64,000 nt of DNA, from contig NZ_AXAY01000030.1 in NCBI RefSeq assembly GCF_000473045.1, positions 1-64,000 on the forward strand, in the 5' to 3' direction. The notes beneath the pieces are model-generated. The model was not told where the DNA came from. It searched no databases and saw nothing but the letters and a program-made list of their open reading frames with translations. Positions 46,410 to 56,285 of the stretch are shown here, piece by piece; position 1 is the stretch's first letter; the number at the start of each line of letters is the position of its first letter. Source of the stretch: Bradyrhizobium sp. WSM3983. Lineage in GTDB: Bacteria > Pseudomonadota > Alphaproteobacteria > Rhizobiales > Xanthobacteraceae. A program made the position numbers and the translations under genes.

Positions 46410-47403
46410 CGCTCCCGATATCCTGCGTTTGGAGAACCTGCAGGTTCATTTCCCTGGCCGAGGTGGGGTGCTGGACCATATTTTGGGACGGCCTAGCGCA
46501 GCCGTTCGCGCTGTAGATGGTGTCGACCTTGCCGTCCGGCGTGGCGAGATCGTTGCAATCGTTGGAGAATCTGGCAGTGGCAAATCGACCCTCGGCCGTG
46601 TCATCACCAAATTAATTCAGCCAACTGGCGGTAGATTGCTGTTTGACGGTGACGATGTGACCTCGATGAAGGGCTTTTCGGCACTGCGTCCTTACCGGCA
46701 TCGTGTGCAAATGATTTTCCAGGATGCCTATCAAGCGCTCAATCCGCGACACACCGTCTTCGATATTGTGGCAGAACCGTTGCGATCGCTGCGGCTGGTT
46801 ACGGACCACACCCAGCTCACCCAACGTGTCAGGCAATCTCATGCGGCGGCGGGCCTCAATCCTCCCGAGGAGTTCTTCGCACGCTTTCCACACGAACTGT
46901 CCGGTGGGCAGCGCCAGCGAGTCGTGATCGCCGGAGCGCTTGCCGTGGCGCCCGACCTCATCGTGGCCGACGAACCGGTTTCTATGCTTGACGTCTCGAT
47001 ACGTGCACAGATTCTTCAGGTCCTGATGGACCTCCGGCAGCAGCGGAACATGGCGCTGCTGTTCATTACCCACGACCTGCCCGTTGCATGGTTGATCGCC
47101 GATCGAATTGCGGTCATGTACCTTGGGCGGGTGGTAGAGACTGGCACTGCCGACGATATCACCTTCCGCCCCCGTCATCCGTATACTGTCGCGCTTAGAA
47201 ACGCCACGCCGCACGTTCGCGGACACTCGGATCGAGAGAAGTTGCCAGCACTAAAGGGGGAGATTCCAAGCGCCGCACGCATACCGAATGGGTGTCGTTT
47301 TCATCCACGTTGTCCGCTAGCCTTCGCTCGCTGCCGCGAAGACGCGCCGCCAACCATTGAAGTGGGCCCAGAGCACACCACTGCTTGCTGGTTGATGAAG
47401 TGA
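46402..47403 (+). CDS. Peptide ABC transporter ATP-binding protein (DppF/OppF type)
   Basis: Second cytoplasmic ATPase subunit, 333 residues. Walker A GESGSGKSTLGRV, signature LSGGQRQRVVIAGAL and Walker B LIVADEPVSMLD are intact. The C-terminal cysteine motif CRFHPRCPLAFARCRED matches OppF/DppF. It completes the operon with the substrate-binding protein, two permeases and the other ATPase. No terminator is evident in the 370 bases that follow. Confidence 0.93.
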   Translation: MPDAPDILRLENLQVHFPGRGGVLDHILGRPSAAVRAVDGVDLAVRRGEIVAIVGESGSGKSTLGRVITKLIQPTGGRLLFDGDDVTSMKGFSALRPYRHRVQMIFQDAYQALNPRHTVFDIVAEPLRSLRLVTDHTQLTQRVRQSHAAAGLNPPEEFFARFPHELSGGQRQRVVIAGALAVAPDLIVADEPVSMLDVSIRAQILQVLMDLRQQRNMALLFITHDLPVAWLIADRIAVMYLGRVVETGTADDITFRPRHPYTVALRNATPHVRGHSDREKLPALKGEIPSAARIPNGCRFHPRCPLAFARCREDAPPTIEVGPEHTTACWLMK

Positions 47404-47772
47404 AGGCGACAACAGCAGCAAATCACTTCTGAAGCCGTAATTTATCAAGAGACGAAACGATCATGAAACAGGCATGCGGACGCGGTCTCCCCGGGCTGAT
47501 AACTCCACGGCTTCACCATCTGCAGGAGCGACGGAGGAAACACATCTGTCACTGACGGGTATCTAACATCACGCGTATTCGAGGGCCAATGTACTGCTGA
47601 TCCCTTTCTATCACGCTGCCAGAGACTCTATCCGTTGCTGTCTCTGTGGCATGCGGTCGACCGGTCGGCGTTGTCGACCATGTCCGCGGCCTTCTCGGCG
47701 TGCACCCGTCGCTAGCCTGCCATCAGTGTGCGATCGCCGAGGGCCTGTTGTACAAGGCGATCTAGGCTCAGG
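47404..47772. other. Convergent intergenic region, no gene recognised
   Basis: Separates the plus-strand transporter operon from the minus-strand ligase gene. Frames are short and unassignable; no clear hairpin terminator was found. Confidence 0.5.
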
Positions 47773-48837
47773 TCATTGGCCTGCCCTCGCTCGCTCAGAG
47801 CGCTTAATCGCGCCTTCAAGCAGTCTCTGTAGCAACGCAGCGTATGAGATGCCCGCTTCCTCCATCATTCTCGAAAACATGCTGAACGGATTAAGGCTGG
47901 GAATAGTGGTCACCTCGTTAATCAGTAGTTCCCCATTGGGTCGTAGAAAAAAATCCACCCGCGCCAATGCCTCACAGCAAATCACTCTGAAGGCTTCGCA
48001 ACTCAGCGCGCGCATCCGATCAGCCACCGCTTCATCAAGCTCCGCCTTCGTTTTGACTATTACTCCCTTCCCCTCGATTTTCGCCTGATACGTGAAGAAG
48101 GCGTGCTGATCAGTTGGAATTATCTCACTTGGCCATGAACAGAATAATTCGCTCGGTCGCTCTGCGTCCTGTAAAATCGCACACTCGAGCTCGCGCGCCT
48201 GCACGTACTCCTCGACTAAGACCTTGCTACCATAGCTAAACGCGAGGTTGACGGCAGGCTGAAATTCTGATTCGCAAGTTACCTTGCTGATGCCGATAGA
48301 AGAATGAAAACTTGCCGGCTTTACAAATACCGATCTGCTGCAGAGCGCTTCTTGAGCAAACTGAAACTTCACCTCTTCTTGAGATCTCAGAGCCAGAGAC
48401 CGTGCGATCGGAAGACCAGCGTCGCGCAATATTCGTTTGATGATTTGCTTATCCATGCATATCGCTGGCGCGGGCAACCGGGATCCTACAAAGGGCACCT
48501 GCGCTGTTTCCAGGACACCTTCCAATACACCGTCCGGAAGCATCGGGAATACTACGTCAACGTGACATATTCTGTTATCATCGCTGCAGCGGTCGACAAG
48601 TGCTTTGCCGCCCCCTCCTGGCAGGAACATTATTTGAGGACCCGACGAATCCAATTGTGAGGGAAAGTTCTTCGTATTCTCCTGCAGTCGCCACGTGCCA
48701 TCTCGTGAGACACCGACCAGTATCGGATTATAGCGTTTCCGGTCTAAGGCTTCGTAGATCAATCGAGCAGATCTCATTGACAGATCGTACTCAGCAGATC
48801 GACCGCCAAACATTAATGCCACGTTTAGTATGGTCAT
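47773..48837 (-). CDS. Divergent D-Ala-D-Ala-ligase-like ATP-grasp enzyme
   Basis: A 354-residue ATP-grasp protein clearly built on the Ddl plan: NVALMFGGRSAEYDLSMRSA at the start, MDKQIIKRILRDAGLPIARS (ATP lysine region), SVFVKPASFHSSIGISKV (second lysine and serine loop), KVLVEEYVQARELECAILQD, and RVDFFLRPNGELLINEVTTI P near the end. Key positions differ from true Ddl: the HGxxGEDG substrate motif reads LPDGVLEG, and NEVNTIPGFT reads NEVTTIPSLN, losing the metal-binding Asn and the substrate-contacting Gly. ATP binding is likely kept while substrate choice has changed, so it probably joins other amino acids. ATG 48837 has AGGAA upstream. It lies downstream of an aminotransferase on the same strand. 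Confidence 0.82.
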   Translation of the reverse strand: MTILNVALMFGGRSAEYDLSMRSARLIYEALDRKRYNPILVGVSRDGTWRLQENTKNFPSQLDSSGPQIMFLPGGGGKALVDRCSDDNRICHVDVVFPMLPDGVLEGVLETAQVPFVGSRLPAPAICMDKQIIKRILRDAGLPIARSLALRSQEEVKFQFAQEALCSRSVFVKPASFHSSIGISKVTCESEFQPAVNLAFSYGSKVLVEEYVQARELECAILQDAERPSELFCSWPSEIIPTDQHAFFTYQAKIEGKGVIVKTKAELDEAVADRMRALSCEAFRVICCEALARVDFFLRPNGELLINEVTTIPSLNPFSMFSRMMEEAGISYAALLQRLLEGAIKRSERARAGQ

Positions 48838-48959
48838 CACAAACGTTCCTGTGTGGTTCGGACAAACTTATCAACGCGCGAGCGTAATAAGCATAGCGTG
48901 AAGCAATCACCAGCAACGACGATCTGCAACTACTAAAAGGGAGAGGGCTTTGGCGAACA

Positions 48960-49226
48960 GGGAATGTTGCCGAGATCAGCGACTGACAGTTGGCAGTCTT
49001 TCCGAGAGACGAGGCATATTGCGGCGCGACACGGACCGAATGCGATCCCTTCTTCGGCAAGGCGGTGTCGTCGATGACCAATATCGCGGTTACTCGGCAT
49101 CAATCCCCAACGGGTTTTGCGGCGCAGATCAGCGCAGAGTGATCGGCCCAGCAACCCCGGCCAGCTCCACTGATCACCCGATGCTCCGGCGCAGTCCTAT
49201 CGTCGTCACCACTTACTCCGGCCACG
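48960..49226 (-). mobile_element. IS701-family transposase fragment
   Basis: The minus strand carries LVIDDTALPKKGSHSVRVAP QYASSLGKTANCQSLISATF, the IS701 transposase catalytic region with its first acidic residues, reached after frameshifts from a degenerate amino part (about 49100-49226). Only about 270 bases remain. It abuts the stop codon of the aminotransferase and separates it from the ligase gene. Confidence 0.78.
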
Positions 49227-50519
49227 TCACCACGACCCTGGCCTTTTCAGTGTTTCGACCAAAGATTCTCCGAATATTTCGAGACCTTGATTTAGTGTCT
49301 CAGAGTCGATTGTGAGTGCAGGCAAAAATTTTGCGACCTGATCATCAGGTCCGCATCGTTCGAGAATCAATCCCTTCTCAAATGCTTTCAGTGCCGTAGC
49401 CTCAGCGATTTCAGCCACTTGGCAATCGAACCCCAACGCCATCCCCCGCCCTCGAACAGCAAAACCGTTTCCATGTTCGGATGCAATAGCCTCAAGTCGG
49501 CGCCGCATGTCTTCTCCCGTCCGTTGAACACCCTGCGAGAAAGTCCGGCTACGCCAATAAATGTTTATAGCTGCGGTTGCAGATACAAGCGCAAGGTTGT
49601 TTCCTCGAAAGGTGCCTGTGTGCTCTCCAGGCCGCCATGCGTCGAACTGCTCTTTTATCAACAACATTGATAATGGCAGACCGTACCCACTTAGCGATTT
49701 CGACAGCACGACAATGTCTGGCGACAACTCCGCGAACTCGAAGCTAAAGAATTCGCCTGTGCGACCACAGCCCACTTGGATATCGTCAACTACGAAAAGG
49801 GCCCCAACACTTCTTGCTATGGCCTGAATTGACTGCAACCATTCCCTGCCAGCTACGTTGATACCTCCTTCTGCTTGCACAGTTTCGACAAGAATGGCAG
49901 CTGGAAGGTCGATGCCACTGCTCTCGTCCAGCAGTGCCTTTCGCAGGTAGTCAGCCGTGTCAACAGCTGAACCAAGATAGCGATCATACGGCATGAAAGT
50001 TGCGCCGGACAAAGAAACGCCGCTACCCGTCCGGTAAAAACGATTACCGCTCGCAGCAATCGCTCCTAAACTCATGCCATGATATCCTTGTGTGAATGAA
50101 ATGATATTTTGTCGCCCTGTGACCTTGCGTGAGAGTTTTAACGCTGCCTCAATAGCATTAGCACCTGTGGGTCCCGTGAACTGGAAGCGGTATTGCAGAC
50201 CCCGTTCCCGAAGTATGACAGAATTGAAGGTCTCCATGAATTCGAGTTTTGCAGGAGTGGCCATGTCAAGCCCATGGACCACAGCATCCGACGCTAGATA
50301 CTCAGTAATTGCAGCTTTGATCTCATGATTGTTGTGACCGTAGTTCAGCGCTCCGGCACCAGAAAAGAAGTCAATGACCTTTCGACCATCCTCCGTTAAC
50401 ATAATGGAGCCGCGCGCTCGACTGAAAATAGCCGGAAACGAACGTGAGTACGAACGAACGTTTGACTCCAGGGCTTCGAGTACTCTCAGTTGGCGTGGCT
50501 CTCTGACTGCTCCGCCCAT
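49227..50519 (-). CDS. Diaminobutyrate-2-oxoglutarate-type aminotransferase (class III)
   Basis: PLP-dependent aminotransferase resembling EctB/diaminobutyrate transaminases that convert aspartate semialdehyde to L-2,4-diaminobutyrate. The 430 residues show VIDFFSGAGALNYGHNNHEI, the phosphate-binding FTGPTGANAIEAALKLSRK, FTQGYHGMSLGAIAASGN, LFVVDDIQVGCGRTGEFF and the PLP lysine in IVVLSKSLSGYGLPLSM, all typical of this subfamily. ATG 50519 is chosen for the GAGGAG 6-7 bases upstream; ten extra residues are possible from 50549. The carboxyl end (LKRPGSW) coincides with an IS701 fragment and may be truncated by a few residues. The divergent ligase lies downstream on the same strand, so the two may once have been an operon. 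Confidence 0.87.
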   Translation of the reverse strand: MGGAVREPRQLRVLEALESNVRSYSRSFPAIFSRARGSIMLTEDGRKVIDFFSGAGALNYGHNNHEIKAAITEYLASDAVVHGLDMATPAKLEFMETFNSVILRERGLQYRFQFTGPTGANAIEAALKLSRKVTGRQNIISFTQGYHGMSLGAIAASGNRFYRTGSGVSLSGATFMPYDRYLGSAVDTADYLRKALLDESSGIDLPAAILVETVQAEGGINVAGREWLQSIQAIARSVGALFVVDDIQVGCGRTGEFFSFEFAELSPDIVVLSKSLSGYGLPLSMLLIKEQFDAWRPGEHTGTFRGNNLALVSATAAINIYWRSRTFSQGVQRTGEDMRRRLEAIASEHGNGFAVRGRGMALGFDCQVAEIAEATALKAFEKGLILERCGPDDQVAKFLPALTIDSETLNQGLEIFGESLVETLKRPGSW

Positions 50520-51062
50520 GGTGGTCTCCTCGGCAGGTAAATGGTTCAATTGACGTGCACGCTTGTCAGATTGCGCGAGCTGTAGACATACCTGCCAAAA
50601 GTGTACGGCGTTTCACGTGTATCCCAAAATGGCTCCGCTCATTTAGCGGAAAGCCGGGAATAACGAACCTGCTAATGCTGGTAGTCTCCTGTGATTCAGA
50701 GTGAGGTATTACCCTGCACGTAGGCGCCCGTCGTCCATTTCGAAAATCGAAATGCCCTTCAGTTTTTGATGACGGTTTCCGAGCTGCGGTATGTGCGGGG
50801 AGAGCAAGCCTGCCGTGTCGTGCTCGAGTGAAGTGGTCCCGGTTGTCTAAGCAGCAATTCCACATCGACAAAAGGGAGCTTCTGCCAGAGTAAGGTCGCG
50901 GTCTCACGTCACGATCACAGATCCCCATCATTTCCATTTTGGACGCAGGCTTTCAGTCATGTCGGAGGGGAGGGCACGCCGTCCCGCTTATTAGCGCCGA
51001 TCAACGGGCGGCGGCGGTCGCTCCGTATTGCGTCGTCCGATCTCGCCGAAGCGCTAACGAGG
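50520..51062. other. Upstream region of the aminotransferase, no gene recognised
   Basis: Probably holds the aminotransferase promoter. A minus-strand frame at 50566-50937 has no family features. No sigma54 or NifA match was found. Confidence 0.45.
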
Positions 51063-52588
51063 TTAGGCCTGGATATTCTCAATCTGCCGCGCATTAGCGC
51101 AGCTTGATCCGATTAATGGAACATTTGAGCGCGACCCACGCTCGATTCGCGCTCCGCTTTTGCGGCCTTCAGCTCGCAGATAATGGGTAGCGAACAGGTC
51201 CAAGCCGGTGGCGCCCATCTGTGACGCGTAGTTGCGCGGGCTAGCGCATGAGTCCGCGTCGACGGCCGATCGCGAAATCAGGGCAGAATTGTATCGGTGA
51301 AAGATGAGGCCATCTGTCCACCGAAGCAAGCGGAGCAGCGTGACTTTCATAAGATCGATATCGGCTTCGCGGCACTGACTGACGAGTGGGACGGTTCGCC
51401 ATCCCTGATTCTCGAGTTCAGGGAGACCGCAAAACTCTCGTGGCCGACGCAACTGCGAACGCAGAAGACCGCCATAAGATTGGCCAGACGCTCCTCCGGG
51501 CGCAGTGTTAAGTCGTCCGCTTGCAACCCGATTTCAGGATCATGTGGAACAGCTCGTTTTTCCACTGCATGGCTTACCAGTCTATCTTCTCGGTCGCCTC
51601 GGAGCCTCCGCGGACGGAAAGGTCCGTGATCAGCTTCCACCGATCGTCTTTCGGCCCTTCGGCGCGCGCGTTCGTTGACGTGGACTACCGTCAAGCTGAG
51701 CGCGGGGTAGTGTTTCTGCTAGCCGATTAGAGGCAGAACCGTGATACGTTTCTTGATCTCCAGCGCGGCTTTGGTCATCTCGCCCTTGTCGTCCCTCACC
51801 TCGATATGATGCAGGCCTTTGACGCGGGTATCTTCCATCTCGTCCGCAATTAATGCCCGCCATTGCCCGCCAGCCGATCGACGCAGGTGCGGACAAGGAA
51901 GGGAGCGCCGAGGCCCTGCGTCAGGCAGTAGAATTCGTAGATGTCACTTTCGCGGTCGCCGACATGGATGCAACGCTCCGGCTGTCCGAGTCGTTCGACG
52001 GATTGTCTCAGATTGTCGAGTCAGCGGGCACTTTCCTTCTTTTCGTTGGGAACGCGCGTCGGGTTGATCTTTCTTCTTGAGCTGGGCTGTGCCCTTGAAC
52101 TGTTTCGTGTCCGGAATTTCACCGCCGCCAGTCCCAAGGGCAGGCCTTCGGTAGTGACCGCGAGGCTGGAATGCATCAGCATTCCGTAGATCGTGTGAGG
52201 TGCCACCTCTGGTCTTTGTCGCGGCCGCTATTGACCCTCTTGGTCATGCCGATGGCGTTCGTGTTCGCCCGCTGGTAGGAGAACTCCGTTATATCCTGGA
52301 ACAGAAGAATCGGCCCGTACAATCATCGTAACGCGTGCACGTCGCGGTGAAGTGGCCACTAAGGATATCGGCCTCTTTCATGCGCTCGTTAGCGAAGAAG
52401 CGGTAGGCCGCCTTCGAATTCGCCCAGTCCAGGCATGCGAACGGTACGCTGCCGCTCATGCCGTCACTGATTTCTTTATAAGCTCGCCAAATCGTCGACC
52501 AAGCGAGCGTCTTTGAACGCAGTTTCGTCGATCTCACGCTCTGTCCAATGCTTGATCGCGCTTGCATCCCCGTGATCCTGGCCTCCAA
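51063..52588 (-). mobile_element. IS4-family (Tn5-transposase-like) remnant
   Basis: From 52588 the minus strand reads SKTLAWSTIWRAYKEISDGM, LDWANSKAAYRFFANERMKE and ADILSGHFTATCTRYDD, the DNA-binding start of Tn5-type transposases. Further pieces, including WLDNLRQSVERLGQPERCIH VGDRESDIYEFYCL (about 51960-52020) and LANLMAVFCVRSC (about 51490), follow in other frames, with a carboxyl part to 51063. The aspartates of the catalytic core can be located but frameshifts are frequent. Inactive. Confidence 0.8.
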
Positions 52589-52759
52589 TCGGACATGCCG
52601 AACGAGATGGTGTCACACTGCTTGAACGCATGAAGCACCCCGCTGCCACGATTCAGGTGCTCAGCAATAAATCGTTGCTCCGCCACCCGCACACTTCTCG
52701 GCTGGTATGGCGACGGGATCGATGTCGAGCAGCACCCACATAGCGGCCGCCCTCACGCC

Positions 52760-53096
52760 GACGATATCGAAGCCACCGAGAAGGTCGCCGATTCCAATCG
52801 AGCTGGTCTATGTCGAAAACGGTTACTACGGCCACAGAACGGCCAACCCATGGCGCGTCATCATCTCCAAGCGCGGGTTTGCGGTGTCATCAGAGCGCCG
52901 CCGATCCTCCATTGGGCCTGTGATCGGGGACATGACTACCGCTGGCAACCTCGGCCAGGCGAATGCCACGACAAGAATGCCGCCAATGTCGTCCTTCCCG
53001 CGTTCGCCCACAACGCTTCGCTTCGTCCTCGTCTGGTTCAGGATGCTGCTGCCGCGCATCCTGAAAACGCATTTGCCAGTCAAACGTGCAAGGTGA
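52760..53096 (+). mobile_element. IS5-type transposase tail remnant
   Basis: The plus strand reads YVENGYYGHRTANPWRVIIS KRG, then RRRSSIGPVIGDMTTAGNLG and FVLVWFRMLLPRIL, which parallels the IS5-type sequence YVDKGYRGHD...RRRSAIEPVIGHMK...LLRWFRMLL. Only the last third of the transposase is present, with altered catalytic glutamate region (IGP for IEP). Confidence 0.65.
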
Positions 53097-53207
53097 TTAC
53101 CAGCAGTTGAACATCTGTTGCGATTATCGGAGCTTGAGCGCCGGTCCGGAGCGATCCTATAGCGGAATGCAACAATTTCCGCCTCGGTCAACTACCAGCG
53201 CTAGTAA

Positions 53208-53921
53208 TTGATCTGGATAACTGAAGGCTGTCATCTATTGCTGAATGAAATTCCGTTACGCGAAGGAACACGATCCACCCTCGAAAACGGGGCGGGAGCA
53301 TACTTCAAGGATGGAGGTCTCGGGGACCAAGCGGTCGAAGACGCTGGAGGCAACCGGGCGATGATGATGATGATGATGATCTTCAACGTCTTTCAGACGA
53401 TTGGCTATTACGGTTATGCAAACTGGCTACCAACGCTCCTAATTAAACAGGGCGTTACGGTCACGACCAGCCTCGGATATACGACGCTGATCGCGTTGGC
53501 TGTGCCGGGACCGTTGCCTGGAATCCTTATCGGTGACCGCTTCGAGCGCAAGCGTGTCATCGTCGCGATGACTAGGCTCAACGTAGTGTGCAGCCTGTTG
53601 TTCAGTCAGGCCTCCAGCGTCGTCACCATCACTATCCCGGGTGTCTTGCTTACGCTTGCGGGCAACATCATCTCGGATAGCTATCATACGCAGCAACAGC
53701 AGTTGCTCCGACCGATATCAGGGCGCGTGCCGCGGGTTCGTTTATTCCTGGAGCGTGCTCTCGGCGGTCTGCAACGCAATCCTGATTGCGTTCATGCTCG
53801 AAAAGCCGGAGTGCTCGGCGTATTTGTGTTCATCGGCTGCGCGATGATAGTCGTGATACCGGCGATTGGTCTGATGGGGCCGAGAACTCGTGGTCTCGAG
53901 CTCGAAAAGATTTCACATTAG
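53208..53921 (+). pseudogene. Truncated, frameshifted MFS metabolite transporter
   Basis: Only the second half of a sugar/metabolite:H+ symporter remains: FNVFQTIGYYGYANWLPTLL, GDRFERKRVIVAMTRLNVVC, PGVLLTLAGNIISDSYHTQQ, then, after a frameshift of about 50 residues, FVFIGCAMIVVIPAIGLMGP RTRGLELEKISH. The shifted segment in another frame reads ARAVGFVYSWS-like sequence, confirming an indel near 53720. The amino half is missing where IS debris begins. Six consecutive ATG codons at 53361 lengthen a methionine run. Confidence 0.85.
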
Positions 53922-53933
53922 TGGTGATACGGA

Positions 53934-55895
53934 ATGGAGCGTTCTTCTGTGGCGAAACTGTCATTGCCGGGGCGGGTCCTTTTCCTGTCCGAGAACCCGG
54001 GGTTGGTGCGGAGACAGCTCGCAGGTGAAGACCTGCCCTTCGCCCAATGCGCGCCCTTGCGCCACGAGATATCGACGGATGAAATTACGCCGGTGCCATC
54101 TGTCGTCGTATTCGACGAACGTTTGGCATCGCACGCCCATATAGGGTTTAGGGCGGGCTCGGAGAACCCGATTGGGCCGGGCCAGCTCATGGCCGCCAAC
54201 GTTGCGGTGCTCGTTGCCGGTGATCGTTACGGCAAAGGCTCGTCGCGCGAGCACTCTCCAGTTGCGGAAAAGGCTGCTGGAGTTCGGCTTGTTATCGCCA
54301 GCAGCTTCGAGCGAATTTATCGGCAGAACTCCGACAATGTCGGCCTCTTCACTTCTACCGATTTGGGCCTCGCTGACCGCATCCGGAGCGGCGAAGAAAT
54401 AAGCATCGAGGAGCTTTTGCGCGGACGCGACCCGATCGCGTCCGCAATTCTACGCGCCGCCGGCCTTCTCGCCTACGGGCGTGAGAAATTGCAATCGATC
54501 AATACCGTTGCTGCGCCTGAGTCCGGACGGCCGAAAACGTTATTCGAAAAGATCATCGACCGTCAGGCCATATCAACTGACGACGCCGGTCCAGTGACGG
54601 CCGTGGGGCAAAGCGGCTTCGTGCGCGTCGATTACCGTTTCGTTCATGACATCTACACGGGTATGTGTCGGCATCTTCTTCACCAAAAATTCGGGCCGAC
54701 GCCGAACCTGTTTGATTCCAAATCAATTCTGGCTTTCGAAGATCACTACTCCTACACGCATCTCAGCCGCGCTCACCGGAGCCTGATGCCCCATGTTCAG
54801 GAACTGTCAAATGCCCATCGTGCGTTTGTCCGCGAACATGGGCTGCGGCACCACGGCTACCTGTCTGATGGTCCTGGCTCGGAGGGTATCTCGCATTCGC
54901 TAATGGCCGAGCTGTACGCCAAGCCAGGCCAGCTCATCGTTGGGACGGACTCGCACACGCCGCATTCTGGCGCGCTCGGCTGCGTCGCTTTTGGGGTTGG
55001 CACGACAGATATTGCGAACGCGTTCATGACCGGCGCGGTTCGCATGGTCATGCCAGAGGGTATTCTCATCGACCTCGTCGGAAAACTGCCGAGCGGGGTC
55101 ACTGCGAAGGACATTGTGCTCCATTTGCTGGCTCTGCCGGCCATCCGGTCGGGGGCCGGCGTCGGCCGGGTGTTTGAGTTTGCTGGTCCTGTCGTGAGTT
55201 CGCTCTCGATCGACGAGCGCGCGACACTCACGAACATGACTGCCGAGCTCGGCGGGTTCACCGGCCTGGTTGCGCCCGACGAGGTCACCCTCCGATTCAT
55301 ACGGGAGCGCAGAGGCGAAGAATGCGAACTCGAGGACTGGATGCGGAGCGATGACGATGCGGTTTATGCCGAGAGATTCTGCATCGACGTCTCCACATTG
55401 TCGCCTCTGGTGGCGCGACCGGGTGACCCAGGTAACGGGATCGAGCTTGCTGCGCTGACTGAGCGCGTTCCGGTGAACATCGCCTATGGCGGCTCCTGTA
55501 CCGCCGGGAAGCGGGAGGACTTTGACGCCTACCACGAAGTCTTGGCTTGGGCAGCCAAACACGGTCTCTCGGTTGCGCGCGGAGTGAGATTGTTTCTTCA
55601 ATTTGGAACAGTGGACGTGCGCGAGTACTGTCGGGGGAAGGACTATTTCAGCGCTTTCGAGGCCGTAGGTGCGGAATTGCTTCAGCCGGCCTGCGGAGCC
55701 TGTGCCAATTGCGGTCCGGGATCCTCAGAAACGAGCAACCAAGTAACGATCTCGGCTATCAACCGCAATTTCCCGGGCAGATCAGGGCCTGGCCAGGTTT
55801 GGCTCTCGAGCCCGTATACTGTGGCGGCTAGTGCCATAGCTGGCTGGATCATCAGTTTCGAGGATCTGAAGAAGTTGCAGGCTACGCCAACTTGA
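53934..55895 (+). CDS. Aconitase-family hydratase with LeuD-like domain fused before LeuC-like domain
   Basis: A 653-residue 4Fe-4S hydro-lyase of the aconitase/isopropylmalate dehydratase superfamily. The amino part (about 1-190) is the swivelling small-subunit domain, with ISTDEITPVPSVVVFD, VLVAGDRYGKGSSREHSPVA and IYRQNSDNVGLF. The remainder is the large-subunit domain with GTDSHTPHSGALGCVAFGVG and cluster cysteines in YGGSCTAGKRED and PACGACANC. Thus all three cluster ligands are present. Aconitases place the swivel domain last; here the order is reversed. The substrate is unknown; a 2- or 3-substituted malate or citrate-like acid is expected. ATG 53934 follows the MFS remnant by 12 bases; an in-frame GTG at 53949 is possible. 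Confidence 0.88.
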   Translation: MERSSVAKLSLPGRVLFLSENPGLVRRQLAGEDLPFAQCAPLRHEISTDEITPVPSVVVFDERLASHAHIGFRAGSENPIGPGQLMAANVAVLVAGDRYGKGSSREHSPVAEKAAGVRLVIASSFERIYRQNSDNVGLFTSTDLGLADRIRSGEEISIEELLRGRDPIASAILRAAGLLAYGREKLQSINTVAAPESGRPKTLFEKIIDRQAISTDDAGPVTAVGQSGFVRVDYRFVHDIYTGMCRHLLHQKFGPTPNLFDSKSILAFEDHYSYTHLSRAHRSLMPHVQELSNAHRAFVREHGLRHHGYLSDGPGSEGISHSLMAELYAKPGQLIVGTDSHTPHSGALGCVAFGVGTTDIANAFMTGAVRMVMPEGILIDLVGKLPSGVTAKDIVLHLLALPAIRSGAGVGRVFEFAGPVVSSLSIDERATLTNMTAELGGFTGLVAPDEVTLRFIRERRGEECELEDWMRSDDDAVYAERFCIDVSTLSPLVARPGDPGNGIELAALTERVPVNIAYGGSCTAGKREDFDAYHEVLAWAAKHGLSVARGVRLFLQFGTVDVREYCRGKDYFSAFEAVGAELLQPACGACANCGPGSSETSNQVTISAINRNFPGRSGPGQVWLSSPYTVAASAIAGWIISFEDLKKLQATPT

Positions 55896-56285
55896 TCTTG
55901 ACGACCTCCCTAGAGATCACTGGACTCGAACAAGAAAATGAATCCACTATCGACTTAGGCGACATCCCCTCCAACCAAACTATCTGCGCCGCAGCCCAGA
56001 TTCATTGGTTCGGGCCGGCTGTGCGATCGTGGTGCCGAACATGCGTCTCCTTTCGATTGTCCAGAAGTTTGCCGCTTTCGCTCGATAGCAAGATTGGTGG
56101 CCTATCAAGATGCGTCTCAAAGGGTATACGGCTGGGCCCGCTGTGGATCAAATGAACTGCCTATGCGAATGAATGAACAAGATATAGAAGGCTCGGTTCG
56201 TGCGAGGAAAAGCGGTAGCGCTCTCTCGATTCGTACGTGTGACATGTGTGAATGTCCTCCAACGGCAGACGCGTTCTATCTCGCC
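55896..56285. other. Intergenic region, no gene recognised
   Basis: No family features. May include the lost amino-terminal part of the CoA-transferase remnant that follows. Confidence 0.45.
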
